A stretch of 56,944 nt of DNA from Micractinium sp. NFX-FRZ (lineage: Eukaryota; Chlorophyta; Trebouxiophyceae; Chlorellales; Chlorellaceae), in the NCBI GenBank assembly GCA_029339195.1, contig JAPTJF010000410.1:1-56944 (forward strand). Direction: 5' to 3'. The position numbers were made by a program, and so were the translations under genes. Below are positions 31,104 to 43,100 of the stretch, piece after piece. The notes beneath the pieces were generated by a model, which was given only the letters and a program-made list of their open reading frames with translations, ran no database searches and was not told the origin of the DNA. Positions within the stretch are counted from its first letter, which is position 1. Every line of letters starts with the position of its first letter.

Positions 31104-31759
31104 TGTGCCAGCCGCTGTGCCAGCCGATGGGCTGCAACCGTTGGGCTCTGGTGGCCATCCAGGTGCCGGCACTGGCTGTTGGCGCTCTCAGGAGTTTAGC
31201 AGACTTGAGGGGGCGATGGTGTGTGTGTGCTTCCCTTTTGCCGCTGTGTATTAATGATCTCATGTAAAAGAAGCACAGTCTTTCCTGATATGTTAAACCC
31301 TTGGGAGCACAAGATCTCAGAGGAACAGGAGCTGCGCCAGCTGGTGGCCGGGTCTGGGAGGCAGCTGGTTTTAAAATCTAATCGCATGCTCTTTTCATGT
31401 CTGCATGCTGGGCTGCCATTGTGAACGCCCTTCACTTTGAATCAGGCTCAGCTGGAAGCTGATGAGAGCCAGGCTAGGACGGCAGGCGGGTGGACAGGAT
31501 GTCGGGCGGGCGGGCGGGTGGGCGGGCGGGCAAGGAGCCCAGCAGGCACCAGCCCCCCGGTAGTCTGCTGGGCTTCATGCTTGCCACCAATGCACCTCGC
31601 CATTTTTATTGGAGCCATGCCTTCACTCGTACATTTTCAACAGGAACAGAAAGTTGTATGCTGGTGGAAAGCGAACGAGGTGAAGCCGATTGAAACTGTC
31701 GTCCCTTGATCCCTTTTATAAACCCTCCCTGCGCCCTGTGGCGCACGCGGACGCCAGCC
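31104..31759. other. spacer between GATA-array copies B and C
   Basis: Contains TGTAA at 31263-31267, and at 31500-31560 the same G+C phrase found after copy A (gggcgggcgggcaaggagcc, then cagcaggcacc). It marks the end of the duplicated unit. No gene. Confidence 0.5.
31263..31267 (+). terminator. candidate poly(A) signal, GATA copy B
   Basis: TGTAA, 160 nt after the relic last exon. Confidence 0.45.
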
Positions 31760-33831
31760 ATGTCTCAGCAGCAGCCCGAGCAGCGCAGGAAGCAGGCGCA
31801 CCCACTGCGCTGGCACAGCGTTGAGGGCCCACAGGGCCCTGCCGAGGCTGCTGCGGCAACTGCTGATGCAGCTGGGGCGGCAGGCGGTGGTGGCGGAGAC
31901 GTGGGGCCTGCTGCGGCGGCAGCGGCAGGCACGCCCGCAGTGCCAGAAGCGCAGCAGCGGCAGGAGAAGGAGGCGGATGAACAGGAGGAGGAGCAAAAGG
32001 TGTGCTCGCACTGCGGCACAGACAGCACCCGTATGTGGAGGCGCCACCCCGATACGGGCGCCCGGCTGTGCAAGATGTGCCGCAACTACTTGGACCACCA
32101 CGGCGGTCAGATGCGGCCGGTGGGGGTGCAGTGCCTGCAGTGCGGCGCTGACAGCCCGGGGCCGTATCATGCTGCAACCTGGCGCCTGCACCCGGTGACA
32201 GGCGCACGCTGGCTGTGCAGCCCCTGCTTCTATGCCGCACGGCGTGAGGCGGACCAGCGGCAGTGCCTAGAGTGCGGCGCCACCAGCCCTGGCACGATTA
32301 AGAGCGCCCACTGGCGCCATCACCCCGCCACGGGTGCAGAGTGGCTGTGCTACGGCTGCCACTACAGAGTGTCCAGGCAGGCACACCTAAAGCAGAAGCA
32401 GGGGCACGACAGCATTGGAGAGCAGCAGGGGCAGCAGGGGCAGCAGGATGCAGAGGAGCACGACACTCCCTTGCAGCAGCCAATGCAGGCTGCCCCGCCT
32501 GCCGCAGTGACTGGCGAGCCGGCTGCCAAGCGCCAGTGCAGAGGTGAGCAGCAGCCAGCGCAGCGTGAAGAGCAGCGGATGGCAGCCAAGGTGGAGGGCA
32601 GTGGCGACGCTGCAGCGCAGGTGCCCCCCAGGCCTGCAGAGGCGGCAACGCCGAGCCTCCTGGAACCGGCACAGCAGCTCAGGGCGGAGCAGCAGGAGCA
32701 GCAGCGGCAGCAGCGTGTGCAGCGGCGGCAGCAGGCGCAGCAGGAGCAGCAGGCGGGGGCGCATTCGGAGGCGCAGCGTGCACAGCAGCCAAGGCAGCAG
32801 CAGCAGCAGCTGCTGCCGCCTGCTGAGTGGGCTGCTGTCCAAGCTTCACACACAGAGGAGCTGCCGCAGCAGCCACGACCACAGCAGGCGCAGCAGCAAG
32901 CATGGGGCAGGCAGCAGGACCCCAAGGGCGCTCCACACCAACGGCAGCAGCCTGAGCCCCAGCAGGAGTATACCCAGCAGCAGCTGCAGCCAGACGTGCT
33001 GAGGCTGATGCTGGGGGCAGCAGCGGTGGCAGCAGCTGCAGTCACTCGAAGCACAGGTGCACAGGCAGCGGCCCGGCAGAGGCAGCAGCCGGACCAGGAG
33101 CCGCAGCAGCAGGTGCAGCCGCCGCCGCAGCAGCACAATCACCATCCGGAGCAGCAGCCGAGGCTGCAGGCGCAGCCCCAGTGCGAGCCTCAGGATCCAG
33201 AGCCCCCGCCCTTGCAGCAGCCGGCACCTGAGCCCCCGCCCTTGCAGCAGCCGGCACCTGAGCGCCAGCCTGTGCAGCCGCCCCAGGCTCAGCAGCAGCC
33301 GGCACACCAGGCCCAACCCGGTCAGCAGCCACACCAGCTGCAGCCTCAGCCGCAGCCGCAGCCGCAGCCGCAGCCGCAGCAAGAGGCCCAGCAGCAGCAG
33401 CCCGCCGACTTGTTCACGCTGCTGCTGAAGATGGCACGCTCCGAGGGCGCCGCTGCCAAAGGCCTCACAAGCCAGCTGGCAGCCCGTTTCTCAGCGCTGA
33501 TGGACAAGCTGCCGGCGGACCAGCAGGCTGCCAAGGTGAGCGCCAGCGTGAATGTGTCAGCTTTGCCACGGCAGGCGCGTGCTCAAGGCTGGCTTGGCTT
33601 CTCTCAAACTGACCTTCGGCGCCTGTGTTTGCCTGCCCCTGCCTTGCTGAGCCGCCGCAGCAAGCCTACAAGTGGCACCAACGCTCTGCAATGACCTGCC
33701 CTGTCATCTGCTTTACCCGCATGCCTGGGCCTTTGCAGGAGCGGCGCCTGCGGCTGCTGCTGGAGAGGGGGCTGCTGGAGGAGGCAGCCCTGGTTATGAC
33801 CACTTCCCTGCAGCTGGAGGGTATCGTCTGA
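31760..33831 (+). CDS. triple GATA-type zinc finger, Gln-rich protein (copy C)
   Basis: Two exons, 31760-33535 and 33739-33831, 622 aa; the start MSQQQPEQRRKQAHPLRWHS is conserved with copy B. Fingers: CSHCGTDST..RLCKMC with WRRHPDTG, CLQCGADSP..WLCSPC with WRLHPVTG, CLECGATSP..WLCYGC with WRHHPATG. Then a long Gln/Pro/Ala-rich region ending in alternating Gln-Pro (about 33345-33390), and the C-terminal helices DLFTLLLKMARSEGAAAKGL and ERRLRLLLERGLLEEAALVM split by a phase-0 intron at the same place as copy A. This is the most complete member and the best reference for the family. Function is inferred only from the fingers. Confidence 0.82.
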
Positions 33832-34489
33832 TTATTGGCAACTGCCAGCAAGCCGGGGGGATGGGGCAGGCCTTTGGGATGCGAGCGCTCTCAACCGAGA
33901 GGAAGCAGCAGAGGTGTCGCGGAGCGTGGCGCCTCTCCCCGCTTTCCCCTGCGTAGCCTCAGTCACTTCGTGTACCTTCCTTGTCAGTGTCAGGAGAATT
34001 GCTACAAGTTGGCAATGTGTGGGAGTGCTGGGTGCAAGTGAAGAATTGACGACGAGGCAGGCAGGCAGGCAGGCGGTATGGCAAGGAGCCCGCATGCGGG
34101 TGCACGGCAGCCAGGCAGCACGTCGCAGTGGCAGGCGCCTAGTGTGCGGCAGCATGGTGCAAAACCAGCACCAAGCAGGTCAGGACCAAGCATGGTGCCA
34201 CCGTTGCATGCCCAGTGGCATGATGGGCACAGAGGAGGGCAAGGAGGAAAGACACAGTTCACAAGCATTTGGTCAGAAGAAAGAGGGTAGGGAAGCATTA
34301 GAGGTGAGGCGAGGGGGGATGAAACAGTCATAGGGAGCGGCAGCCAGCTGGGCGCTGATGTGCCTGCTCTGTTGCCTGCCGAGGCAGCACAGACTCTGCG
34401 TGCCGTCCAATGTAGCGGCAGACTGCTGTAGAGGGCCGAGGCAGGAGTCAAGCTTGTCGCACATACGTGGCGTCTACTTCTATCTACTT
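33832..34489. other. intergenic between convergent GATA copy C and Pro-rich gene
   Basis: Includes a GGCA tract at 34056-34076 followed by aaggagccc, related to the phrase after copies A and B. No gene and no clear TGTAA. Confidence 0.4.
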
Positions 34490-37400
34490 CTAGTAATCTG
34501 AGCGGTACATGGGCGCCTGGGGCTTGGGCGGGCTGTACGGTGGGCTTGGGGGAGGGGGAGAGAAATCTCTGCATGGAGGGCATTGAAGTGGCGGCCAGGT
34601 CACGGCAGGTGAGGAGGGCAGGCAGGCAAAGAGCACACTGTGCACTGCCACCAACCCAGCGCACGCAGCACCTGCTGCCAAGACAGGCAGCCAGCTGCTG
34701 CACGTAGCGCTGCCCCACCACACCACCTCCCCGCCGCCCCAGCTCAACACCCCCTGCCCAGCTGCAAGGTACAGTCCTCCACCCCTGCACCCACCCTGCA
34801 CGGATCACGACGCATCCGGCGCCTTGCCCATAATAGGGCTCCAGCCACGGCCCGCACCCCGTCTTCCAGAGCGCCGCCAGCAGCTGCCCGCCCGCTGTCC
34901 CCTCCTGCAGCGGCATCGCCAGGCGCGTGTGCACCTCGACGCCGGGCAGGCGCGGCTCGCCGCGCTGCTGGGAGGCCGCCACGGGGGCGACGGCGGTGAC
35001 GCTGACGGATGCTGACTCAGCGCCCGCCAGCTGCAGGCGCTCGTGGACCAGCTGCAGGAAGTAGTCGTTCTGCCAGGCCCAGTACTCATCGACCGTCATA
35101 TAGGGCAGGAAGACAACCAGGGTGCTGAGCGGGATGGAGGCCGCCTCCACGCGCTCTTGAGGGGCCGGCGGCGGCGGCGGCGGGGACGACCTGGCGGCGC
35201 GGCGGCAGGGAGGGGCAGAGGCAGGCGGGATGGGGCGCACCCCGGTGAGCAGGCGCAGGGGCAGGGGTGCGGGTGCCAGGGCAAGCCAGCTCCACAATGC
35301 GCAGCTGCCCTCCCTTCTTGGCCTCTCAGTTGCTCAGACAAGGCCTCTCCACCGGCTTATATAAGTGGCGGACTGGCTGGCTGGCTTGCTACCCAGGGCC
35401 GCGGTGCCCACCTGGGCGGCGGCGGCGACGGCAGGACGGCGGTGAGGTTGAGGCGCAGGGTGGGGAGGGAGGCCGGGTCAAACGGCGCCACCGCCAGCCA
35501 ATAGTAGCGCCGCGGCACCAGGGGGAGGAGCATGCCAAAGCCGGGAAGGTTTGTGTTGGGGGCGTCGTCGTTGCCGCTGTTGCGGGGCGGGGGCCAGGGG
35601 ATCAAGGGAGGGGAGGGGGCAGCGGTGCACGAGGTCTGGTCAGCGGGCCGTGTGCATACCAAGTTTGCTTGCCTGCCTTCCCTGCCTGAGGGGACACCGG
35701 CTGGCGCCCGCCAATCCGCCCTGCATGGGCAGCGCGCCTGCTGCCGCCTGCCGCTGCTGTCTCTCTGCAAACTGCCGGCACAGTGCCACCACTCCTGCTC
35801 TTGCTGCTGCCACAGCGTTGAATCAACACAAACGCGCCTAGCCGTCAGGGCAGGCAGGCATCATCCCAGGACAGCGCTGATACCACCCTGCTGCCTCTGC
35901 CGCCGCTGCCACAACAGCTGCCCTTCAAGGACACGTGCTGCTGCTGCCACAGCTGCCCTCGAATCCACTTGCTGCTGCCACGCACTGGTATCTCACCCCT
36001 CGCAGCGCATGCCCGCCCCCAAGACGTCGTATGAGGTCAGCACTGAAATGACTGGGTCGCTGCCCACCGCCCACTGCTCCGCCCGCGCCGACAGCGTTCC
36101 TGCCGCCGCATCGCCAGAGTACCACCTACGGGGGAGGGGAGCGGCTGGGATGTTTGTTGAGCGGGTGAGGCACAGAGGTTGGTGAGCGTGAGGGCCCATC
36201 GGTGGGTTTGGGGTGTGGCTTTGAGTGCAAGTGATGGGTATGTATGTACACTCACAGCAGCCAAGGTGCTGCCACAGCGGAAGATGGTTGAATGCAGGCA
36301 CAGCAGGGGGGCGGGGGGCAGTGGAATGGGGCAGTCACGTGGGATTTGTTGCAACCTGCTGATAGTCAGGGGGCTGACAATGCATCGCCACAGTCAACTA
36401 GCTGCAGGTGCCAGCCAGTGGTTGCCGGCTCCAGGTGCCGCCTGCCGGGATGGCTCTCCCCTCGCCCGCCAGCTGCCTGCCCTTGCGCACCTGAACACCA
36501 CTGCCACCTCTCGCTGGTAGTCACAGGGGATCGGCGAGAAGCCCGGCACAAACGAATCCGGCTGCAGTGGGTGGCAGGTGTGGTGCAGTCAGAACAGGCG
36601 GGCAGGCCCCCGCCGCAGCACACACCTCCCTCCTAGCCTGCCGTCTGCCTCATGCGTCGCACTGTGCTGCCACGACGCACGCCACACAGCGGCAGCGCTG
36701 GCAAGCTGCTGTGCAGCTGTGCTCCTGCCTGACTGTCCCACACTGCTCATGTATGCCCTGCACCACCTGCGAACACGTGGTGCGACTGCCTGGCCCAAGC
36801 AGTGCACCCGCCCCCCACCATGCGCCACCGCCCACCGTGAGGAAGCCACTGAGATAGGGCAGGGCATTGGGTGCAATCGTGATTGGTAGCTCCCACCCGC
36901 CCACGGCCGGCGGCGGAGGCATGGCAGGTGGCGGCGGCATGGGGGAGGGCGGCGGTGGGGAGGGTGAGGGGGAGGGTGGCCGGGGGGAGGGAGGTGGAGG
37001 GCGCGGCGACGGCGGCGGCGGCCGGGGCGGCGGCGACGGTCTGGGGATGGGCGGGGATGGCGGAGCCTTGGGGGGGCGAGGCGGGGGAGGGCTGGGGCGC
37101 GGCGATGGAGGCATGGGTGGGGGTGGGGAGGGAGGGGAGGGTGGGGGCGGCTGGTAGGGGGGCGGCCGGGGCCGCCGCGGCGGGCGTGGCGAGGGCGGCG
37201 GCGGGGTGGCGTCCCCTCCCCACTCTCCTCCATCTGCAGGCGGCGACTGGTCCTCACTCCAAGAGGGGGACATGGGTGGAGAGGGAGGGGGAGAGCGCGG
37301 CGGAGGGCGGCGGCGTGGCGGGGGGCGGGCGGGTGGAGGGGGCGGCAGCTCTGGCTCCTCAAAGTCTGGGGAGGGTGAGAGGGACCCTTCTGGTGCGGGA

Positions 37401-38610
37401 GACTCGTCCGGTGCGTAGTAAAGGGGTGGTGGTGGGGACTCGTACTCGTAGATGCCATTCGGGGGGCGGGGCGGGCGCGGAGGCAGGGGCGGGTTGGGGC
37501 GCGGCGATGGCGGCGGGCGCGGGGGGAACGGCTGCAGCAGGGTGACACAGGCACAGGCAGCGGCAGTGGAGAGGAGCAGTGGGCAGGCCTGTTGGTAGCG
37601 TGCGCCGGGGGCGGGCGGCGGACTGGGCGGGCGCACAGCCTCACCCTGCATGCGCACAGTTGCATGGAGGTTCCAAACAGGCGCGCCGCTGGCATTGCTG
37701 CATCCATGCCGAGCACTGGGAGTCCCCCTTACCGGCATGGGCCTGCGGAAGTAGGCTGCCGACACGCCAGTGCCCCCAGAGGCTTTCGCTGCTGGCGGTT
37801 GCCGCCGCCGGGGCTTGGCAGGTGCGGGCTGCAGCAGGGGGAGACCAGGGGCAGCAAACGTGCTCGCGAACTTCCCATTACCCCGCCAGCACCCTCCACG
37901 CACATGGCTGCACACAGTGCGGCACAGAGCAGCGCCCCGCTGGACCCGAATGGCACTCAGCATTGCGCGGCACCCGTGGCCCCCCCGCTGGCCCTGCCCG
38001 CTGGCCCCGCCCCCGCCTTCCCCTCCCTGCCACCCCATGGCGCTCAGCGCACACACAGGGCTGGCGGTTCCCCCACCTGCCCTCCCACCTTAAGCCGCTT
38101 TCCAGCGGGCGCCTTTCTGAGCGGAGGCGGACGCTTGCGCTGGGGCCCCGCAGGCGGGGGCCGCCTCACTACGGGGCCGGCCTTGGGTTGCGGTGCCTTG
38201 GGCACTTTCGGCAGCGGCCCTTTGGGCGCCTTGGGCGGAGGCGCCTTGGGCAGCGGCGCCTTGGGTGGCGGAGCCTTCGAACTGGCGGCTTTAGGGGGCG
38301 GCTTCTTTACTGCCAGGCCTCCTGCTGCCTGCACCTGCCCGCCGGCGGCAGCGGGCGCCGCTGGGGTGGCGGCAAGCCGCCGCCCTGCTGCTGCATTCTT
38401 CACTCCAGAGGCAGCCACAAGCTGCGTGTCAGCAACTTCGGAGCTATGCTGAGCTGATGCCGCCGCTGCTGCACACGCCAGGAGGGCTGCAAGGGTGGCA
38501 GAGGGGGGCGGCGGCAGGGCGGCGGCGGCAGGGGTGGGGGGAGGAGCTGTTGCCGGCGGCGCCTTGAAGCCCGCCCGTCCAGCGCATCGAGCCTGGCATG
38601 CTTCCCTGCC
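34490..38610 (-). CDS. Pro-rich extracellular/wall-type protein with PPC-like domain
   Basis: Exons: 38610(?)-38089, 37828-37733, 37531-36836, 36561-36491, 36125-35997, 35576-35412, 35190-34802, 34566-34490; phases agree, at most ~714 aa. The first exon is open from an in-frame TGA at 38613 but has no ATG, so the start lies in an unplaced upstream exon. It encodes a signal-like core, ATLAALLACAAAAASAQ, then Lys-Pro/Ala-Pro repeats (PPPKAPLPKAPPPKAPKG). Exon 3 is Ser/Pro-rich (PPPPSPRPP), hydroxyproline-rich-glycoprotein style. Exons 4-6 give a beta-rich segment (CDYQREVAVVFRWYSGD, DPVISVLTSYD, NDDAP, RRYYWLAVAPFD) shaped like bacterial PPC domains. Exon 7 is an unknown globular domain. The last exon adds SPPPPSPPYSPPKPQ. 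The 34566 acceptor is less certain. Confidence 0.7.
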
Positions 38611-40107
38611 TCACCTAGCAGACTCAACCGCCAGCCGTGGCGCCGACAACCTTTTAAGAGCGGGTGTGCCATGCCGCCGCTCCACCCAGCAACCAGCCGA
38701 GAGGCTTTGCGGCGCTCCTCTCCTTTGATATCAGCTTTGCCGAGGTCAGTCACTGTGAAATTGCGTCCCGGCCAAGCTGCAAGCTGCTCGTGAAGTGGGA
38801 GGCTGCACCAGGACGCCCCTTTGGCTGCCCTGTGGCCTCTCCCGGGGACGCTGAACACTGTTTTTATGCCAAAGAGTGATTTGCAGGGGTGTGTGAGCGG
38901 CAAGATCCGCGAGTGATGGCGCTCGCGGCGGTTGGCCGGGACATTGGTCGGACGGGAGGCAAGAGCGATCAACTTGTCGGAGTACGGTGCCTTTCCTGGA
39001 GTGGTACCTCGGCGGGTACTCTCTCTTTGTTCGTTGTGCGAGGAAAGCGGGCGCACAAAAGGAGAGAAGCGGCCGCCTGCCGCCGCCGGCCGCCTCAGAA
39101 TGCCCAGGCCCCTGATGGGAGGCGGCAGCGGCGGCAGCGGCGGCGGCGGCTCCCCGCTGGCGCTCACACAGCACACGCCCTTCTCTTGCGCAGACCTTCA
39201 CGCGTGCGCCCAACAAGCCTACAAAGCCTAGCAGGCCGCCATTGCCCGCTTTACGTGGGAGAGTAAGCAATGGGCATGGGCGGCAGTGCGGTGCGGCTCC
39301 CGGCGCCCGGGCGCCCTGCAGGCCGGCCCTGCACTGCCACCATCGTCCCGTTCGCCTGTGGCGGCTGACACCGCTTCCGCTTGCAGGCCTCTACTTGCAA
39401 GCTGCCGTCGAAACAGCTGGCCGCATGCATGCAGGTGGTGTGCACCTCGTGCTCAGCACCCGCTCCACCCACCCCGTCGCACGTTGCCGTCTGTTGGGCA
39501 GCTCGCCACATTTGTCACTCACCGCACCCTGGGTGGCACCTCAACTTACAGTGCGCGTGTGCACACGCATGCATGCAGCGCTATACATGGGAGTGCCAAC
39601 GACATGCAACGAACACATTGCATATCAAGAAGGTACCTAGTGCTGCCCGGAGCAGCTCTGCTGCCGCCGCCGTGGCCGGCCGTTGCCCCCGCCAGTGAGC
39701 TGCCCGGCTTGAGCGCCCCGATCTGGCTGATGCCGCCTGGGGGCCGCCAGGTTGGCCTGGGCTGCCAGAACCGCCTCGGCATGCCGGAGGCCCCTTTCCC
39801 ATAATATACACCATGTGCAGGCATCAGCGTGAGCACAAGGGGTGGCAGCCCTGCTAGCAGGCGCGCGTGAGCAGCCTCTCTGGCATAGGGGCGGGTCAAC
39901 CAGCGGCGGCGGCTCTTTCCTGACCAGGGCGGCGGGGGGCGGAGGTCACCCTTGACAGCTCACGCCGCCGCCGCGCCTGTTGGCACCGCAGCCAGCCGCT
40001 CCTTGCCAGTCATGGTACGTGCACCCCGGGCCGAGGGCAAACAACAGCAGCGGCCAACATGGCCGCCATTTTGAGGCAAGCGCACATGCGGCGAGCTCAC
40101 GGGACGG
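38611..40107. other. intergenic/uncertain between Pro-rich gene and MFS gene
   Basis: About 1.5 kb. It must contain the missing first exon and promoter of the Pro-rich gene and the 3' UTR of the MFS gene. A possible small plus-strand gene (acceptor at 39193, donor at 39262, a CX9C in an exon near 39389-39436) is discussed as a finding but not called. Confidence 0.35.
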
Positions 40108-43100
40108 CTAGACGCCTGCGGGCACCGCTGCCGCCGGCTCCTTTCCCAGATCGCCGGCGGTGGCAAACAGCGCTAGCGCCAGGATGGCGGCGGCAGACAC
40201 CACCGCCCCGCCCATGAAGCAGCCGGAGGCGCCCAGCCCGCGCTGCGTTGTGATGTCGCACAGGTGGCCGGCCAGGGAGTTGGAGTAGGCCAGGGCGAGG
40301 CCTGGGGGAGGGGCAGGGGGGCAGGGGGCAGGGGGTGGGGGACACGCGGGGTGGTGGGTGGTAAGCGCAGGGCGGCGGGCTCAAGGAGTTTGGGGCAGGG
40401 CCCAGTGCTACGCCAGGATGAGAAAGAGGTTGGGGGGGAGGGGGTGGGGACAAAGGAGGGGGGGTGTGACGGGGTGCATGTGGGGACGACCGGGAAGGGG
40501 CCATGAGGGGGCAGGGGCAGCCTTGGCAGCGCCAAGATGCAACGCCGGCTCGCGGCGCCTGCGTGCGCCCGCCTGCCTGCTGCCCGTGCCTGCCTGCCTG
40601 CCTGCCTGCACCCTGAGCCATGGGCCTCAGTCCCTACCGCCCACCCACCCTGGCTGTGGCCCCTGCTCACTCTGGCTGCCGACAGACCAGCGCAAAGGCC
40701 CAAGGACCGGCCCAAGAGCGCCCACCTGACTGTTTCTGCTGCTGCTGCTGCTGCTGCTGCTGCCAAATCTGACCCAATGTATAACATTTACAGCCCCTGC
40801 ACCACCCCATCTGCCCCCCAAGCTGCACAGCAGTGCCCTCACCCAGCACGAGGTCGGTGAGGGACCAGGCGGTGCCGCTGATGCGCCCCAGGCCGGGGAT
40901 GTGGTGGGAGGGGATGTAGGTGGACAGCATGCCAAACAGCACGCCCTGGGTCATGGCCATGTGCACACCCACGCAGGTGGAGCCCAGGATCATGCCTGCA
41001 GGGGCGGGCCGGGCTGGGTATGGGTGTGATGCATGTTGGGGTGGGCGTGATGCATGGTGGGGTGGGCGTGGATGGGAGGGTGGCGGGCGTCACCTCGGGA
41101 TGCCTGCGGAAGAGGGATGCGCAGCGGGGGCGGGGTGGGGTGGGGCGGCCTGGCATGTGGGCGTGGTGCACGGTGGGATGGGGGGGAGCAGCCCCGCAGG
41201 ATCAGGATGCCTGCAAGGGAGGGGAGGCGCGGATTCGGGGGAGCGGCAGGGCAGGTGGGTGGGCGCGAGACGGGGCAGGGTGTGGGGATATGGGATTTGA
41301 CCCTGAACCACACCCACCCACTCACCCACAAATGTAAGTCAGCAACAGTGGTTCGCGGCAATGGGCACCGCTCACACTCATAGTGCGCAGAGCGGGCAGC
41401 CGACCACCCACCCACCCACCCACCGAGCGAGGAGGGGTTGCATGCGCAGCAGAGGGGAGCCTGAGGGGAGCACAGCGTGCACGGCATGCCCAGCAGGCTG
41501 CCAGCTCACCCATGGTGGAGGGGATGAAGGCGTAGCAGAGGTCGCCGGCAATCAGCATGGCACAGCCCAGCGCCAGCACCAGGTTGCGGGCGCGCACGCT
41601 GGACTTGGCTTGCAGGCCCATTGGGGTGGCCTGTGGACAGGGGGGAGGAACATGGGTTGTGGTTGGAGAGTGCTGTTGGGCGTCCCCCGCCAGGCCTGCC
41701 CCCCACAGCGCCGCGCCCCTACCACATGCTGCCTTGCCTCGCAGACCCCGCCGCCCCAACCCACATGCGGCACCGGCCACCCCGGCAGTAGCCATGCATG
41801 CACGCAGGCAGGCAGGTAGCACACAAGGGTGATCATCCTGTGATAGTTGCAGTGCGGCCTTAGACAGCGAGCTTACCAGCAGCACCACTGGAGCCATTGA
41901 GAAGACAGTCAGCATGGGCAGCTTGGCATGATCCATGACCTGATGGCATCGTTCAGGAGGGGGAAGTGGGGGGACGACGGCGCAGGGTTGCAAGTTGGGG
42001 GTGCAGCGGACGTGCGCCAGCGGACATGCGCCAGCGGACATGCGCCATGGGCCACACCTCTGCTGCTTTCCCAACCTAATCCTCAACCCACGCCCGAGGG
42101 CGCACTCTTCTTCCTCTTCCTCAACTGAAGTGTGCAGGAGGAGCGGGGCGGCAGCGCTTGAAAAGAGTGCCAGCGGGGCACCAAGCGGGCAGGCCACACA
42201 CAACGGGAGTCAGGGAGGCAGGGTGCCCAGCTTGCTTCTTCGCCCCATCCCCCATCCACCCTCCCTCCCCACTTCCCCACCGCCCTGCGTGCTCTGTGTG
42301 TGCTGTGCTACTGGACCCCAACCCTCCCACCCCGCCCCGCTCTGCCCCGCCCACTGACCGAGCTGGCGTGCACGGTGATGAATGCGACATCGAAGCGCGC
42401 CATGTACAGGACGAAGGTGGTGGCCAGCGCCTGCCAGTAGGCGCGGGGCATGGCGGCCAGCAGGGCGCGCGCCTTGCCCGTCAGGCTCAGGCCGGCCTCA
42501 TCGTCATCCATGGTGCCCGAGGCAATGGCCTCGGCTGAAAGCAGGGTGGGGGTGGGAAACCGGAGGGTGGGTAGCTGTTTGTATGGCACGCACAGCGGCC
42601 TCACCAAAGCAGGAGAGCAAGGGTGTGCACTTTGTGGGCCGGGGGGCACGTGCTGGCAGGGCAGGGCGCTGAGGGAGCACCCGTGCCACCCCCCTCCGAG
42701 GGAGCCTGCCACCCACACAGACACAGCCCCTGCTTTGGGGTGCCCGGCCCGCCCCTGCCCCCCCGCCTCCCGCCCCCCGCACCGCGCTCCTTGCGCGCCG
42801 CCGCCGCCGCCGCCGCGTCCCTGCCCAGCGCCCCCACCACCAGCGCGAGCCCCAGCAGGGCAGGCACCACCGACAGGGCAAAGGTGGCCTCGTAGCTGCG
42901 CCCCGTCAGCTGGAAGGCCAGCCCGGCGGCCCCCGAACCCAGCAGCATGCCCAGCGTGGACAGCGCCTGCAAGGGGGCGGGGCGGTCGACCAGGATGGTG
43001 GCAGGGGGGGAGCAGAGGTTGCGAACAGGCGCAGTACTGGAAGGTGATGGTACGGGGAACGGTGTGCGAATTCATCTGAGTGGCTGCCGGGGCGCCAGCC

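Noticed and set aside
36867..37545. Long Gly-rich open frames on the plus strand
   Set aside because: They are antisense shadows of the Pro-rich exon on the minus strand; the Gly-rich frames lack splice-compatible ends and motifs.
40264..40620. Copy of MFS exon 11 edge in intron 10
   Set aside because: caaggagtttggggcaggg partly resembles the exon edge but similarity is too short and G-rich to separate from background.
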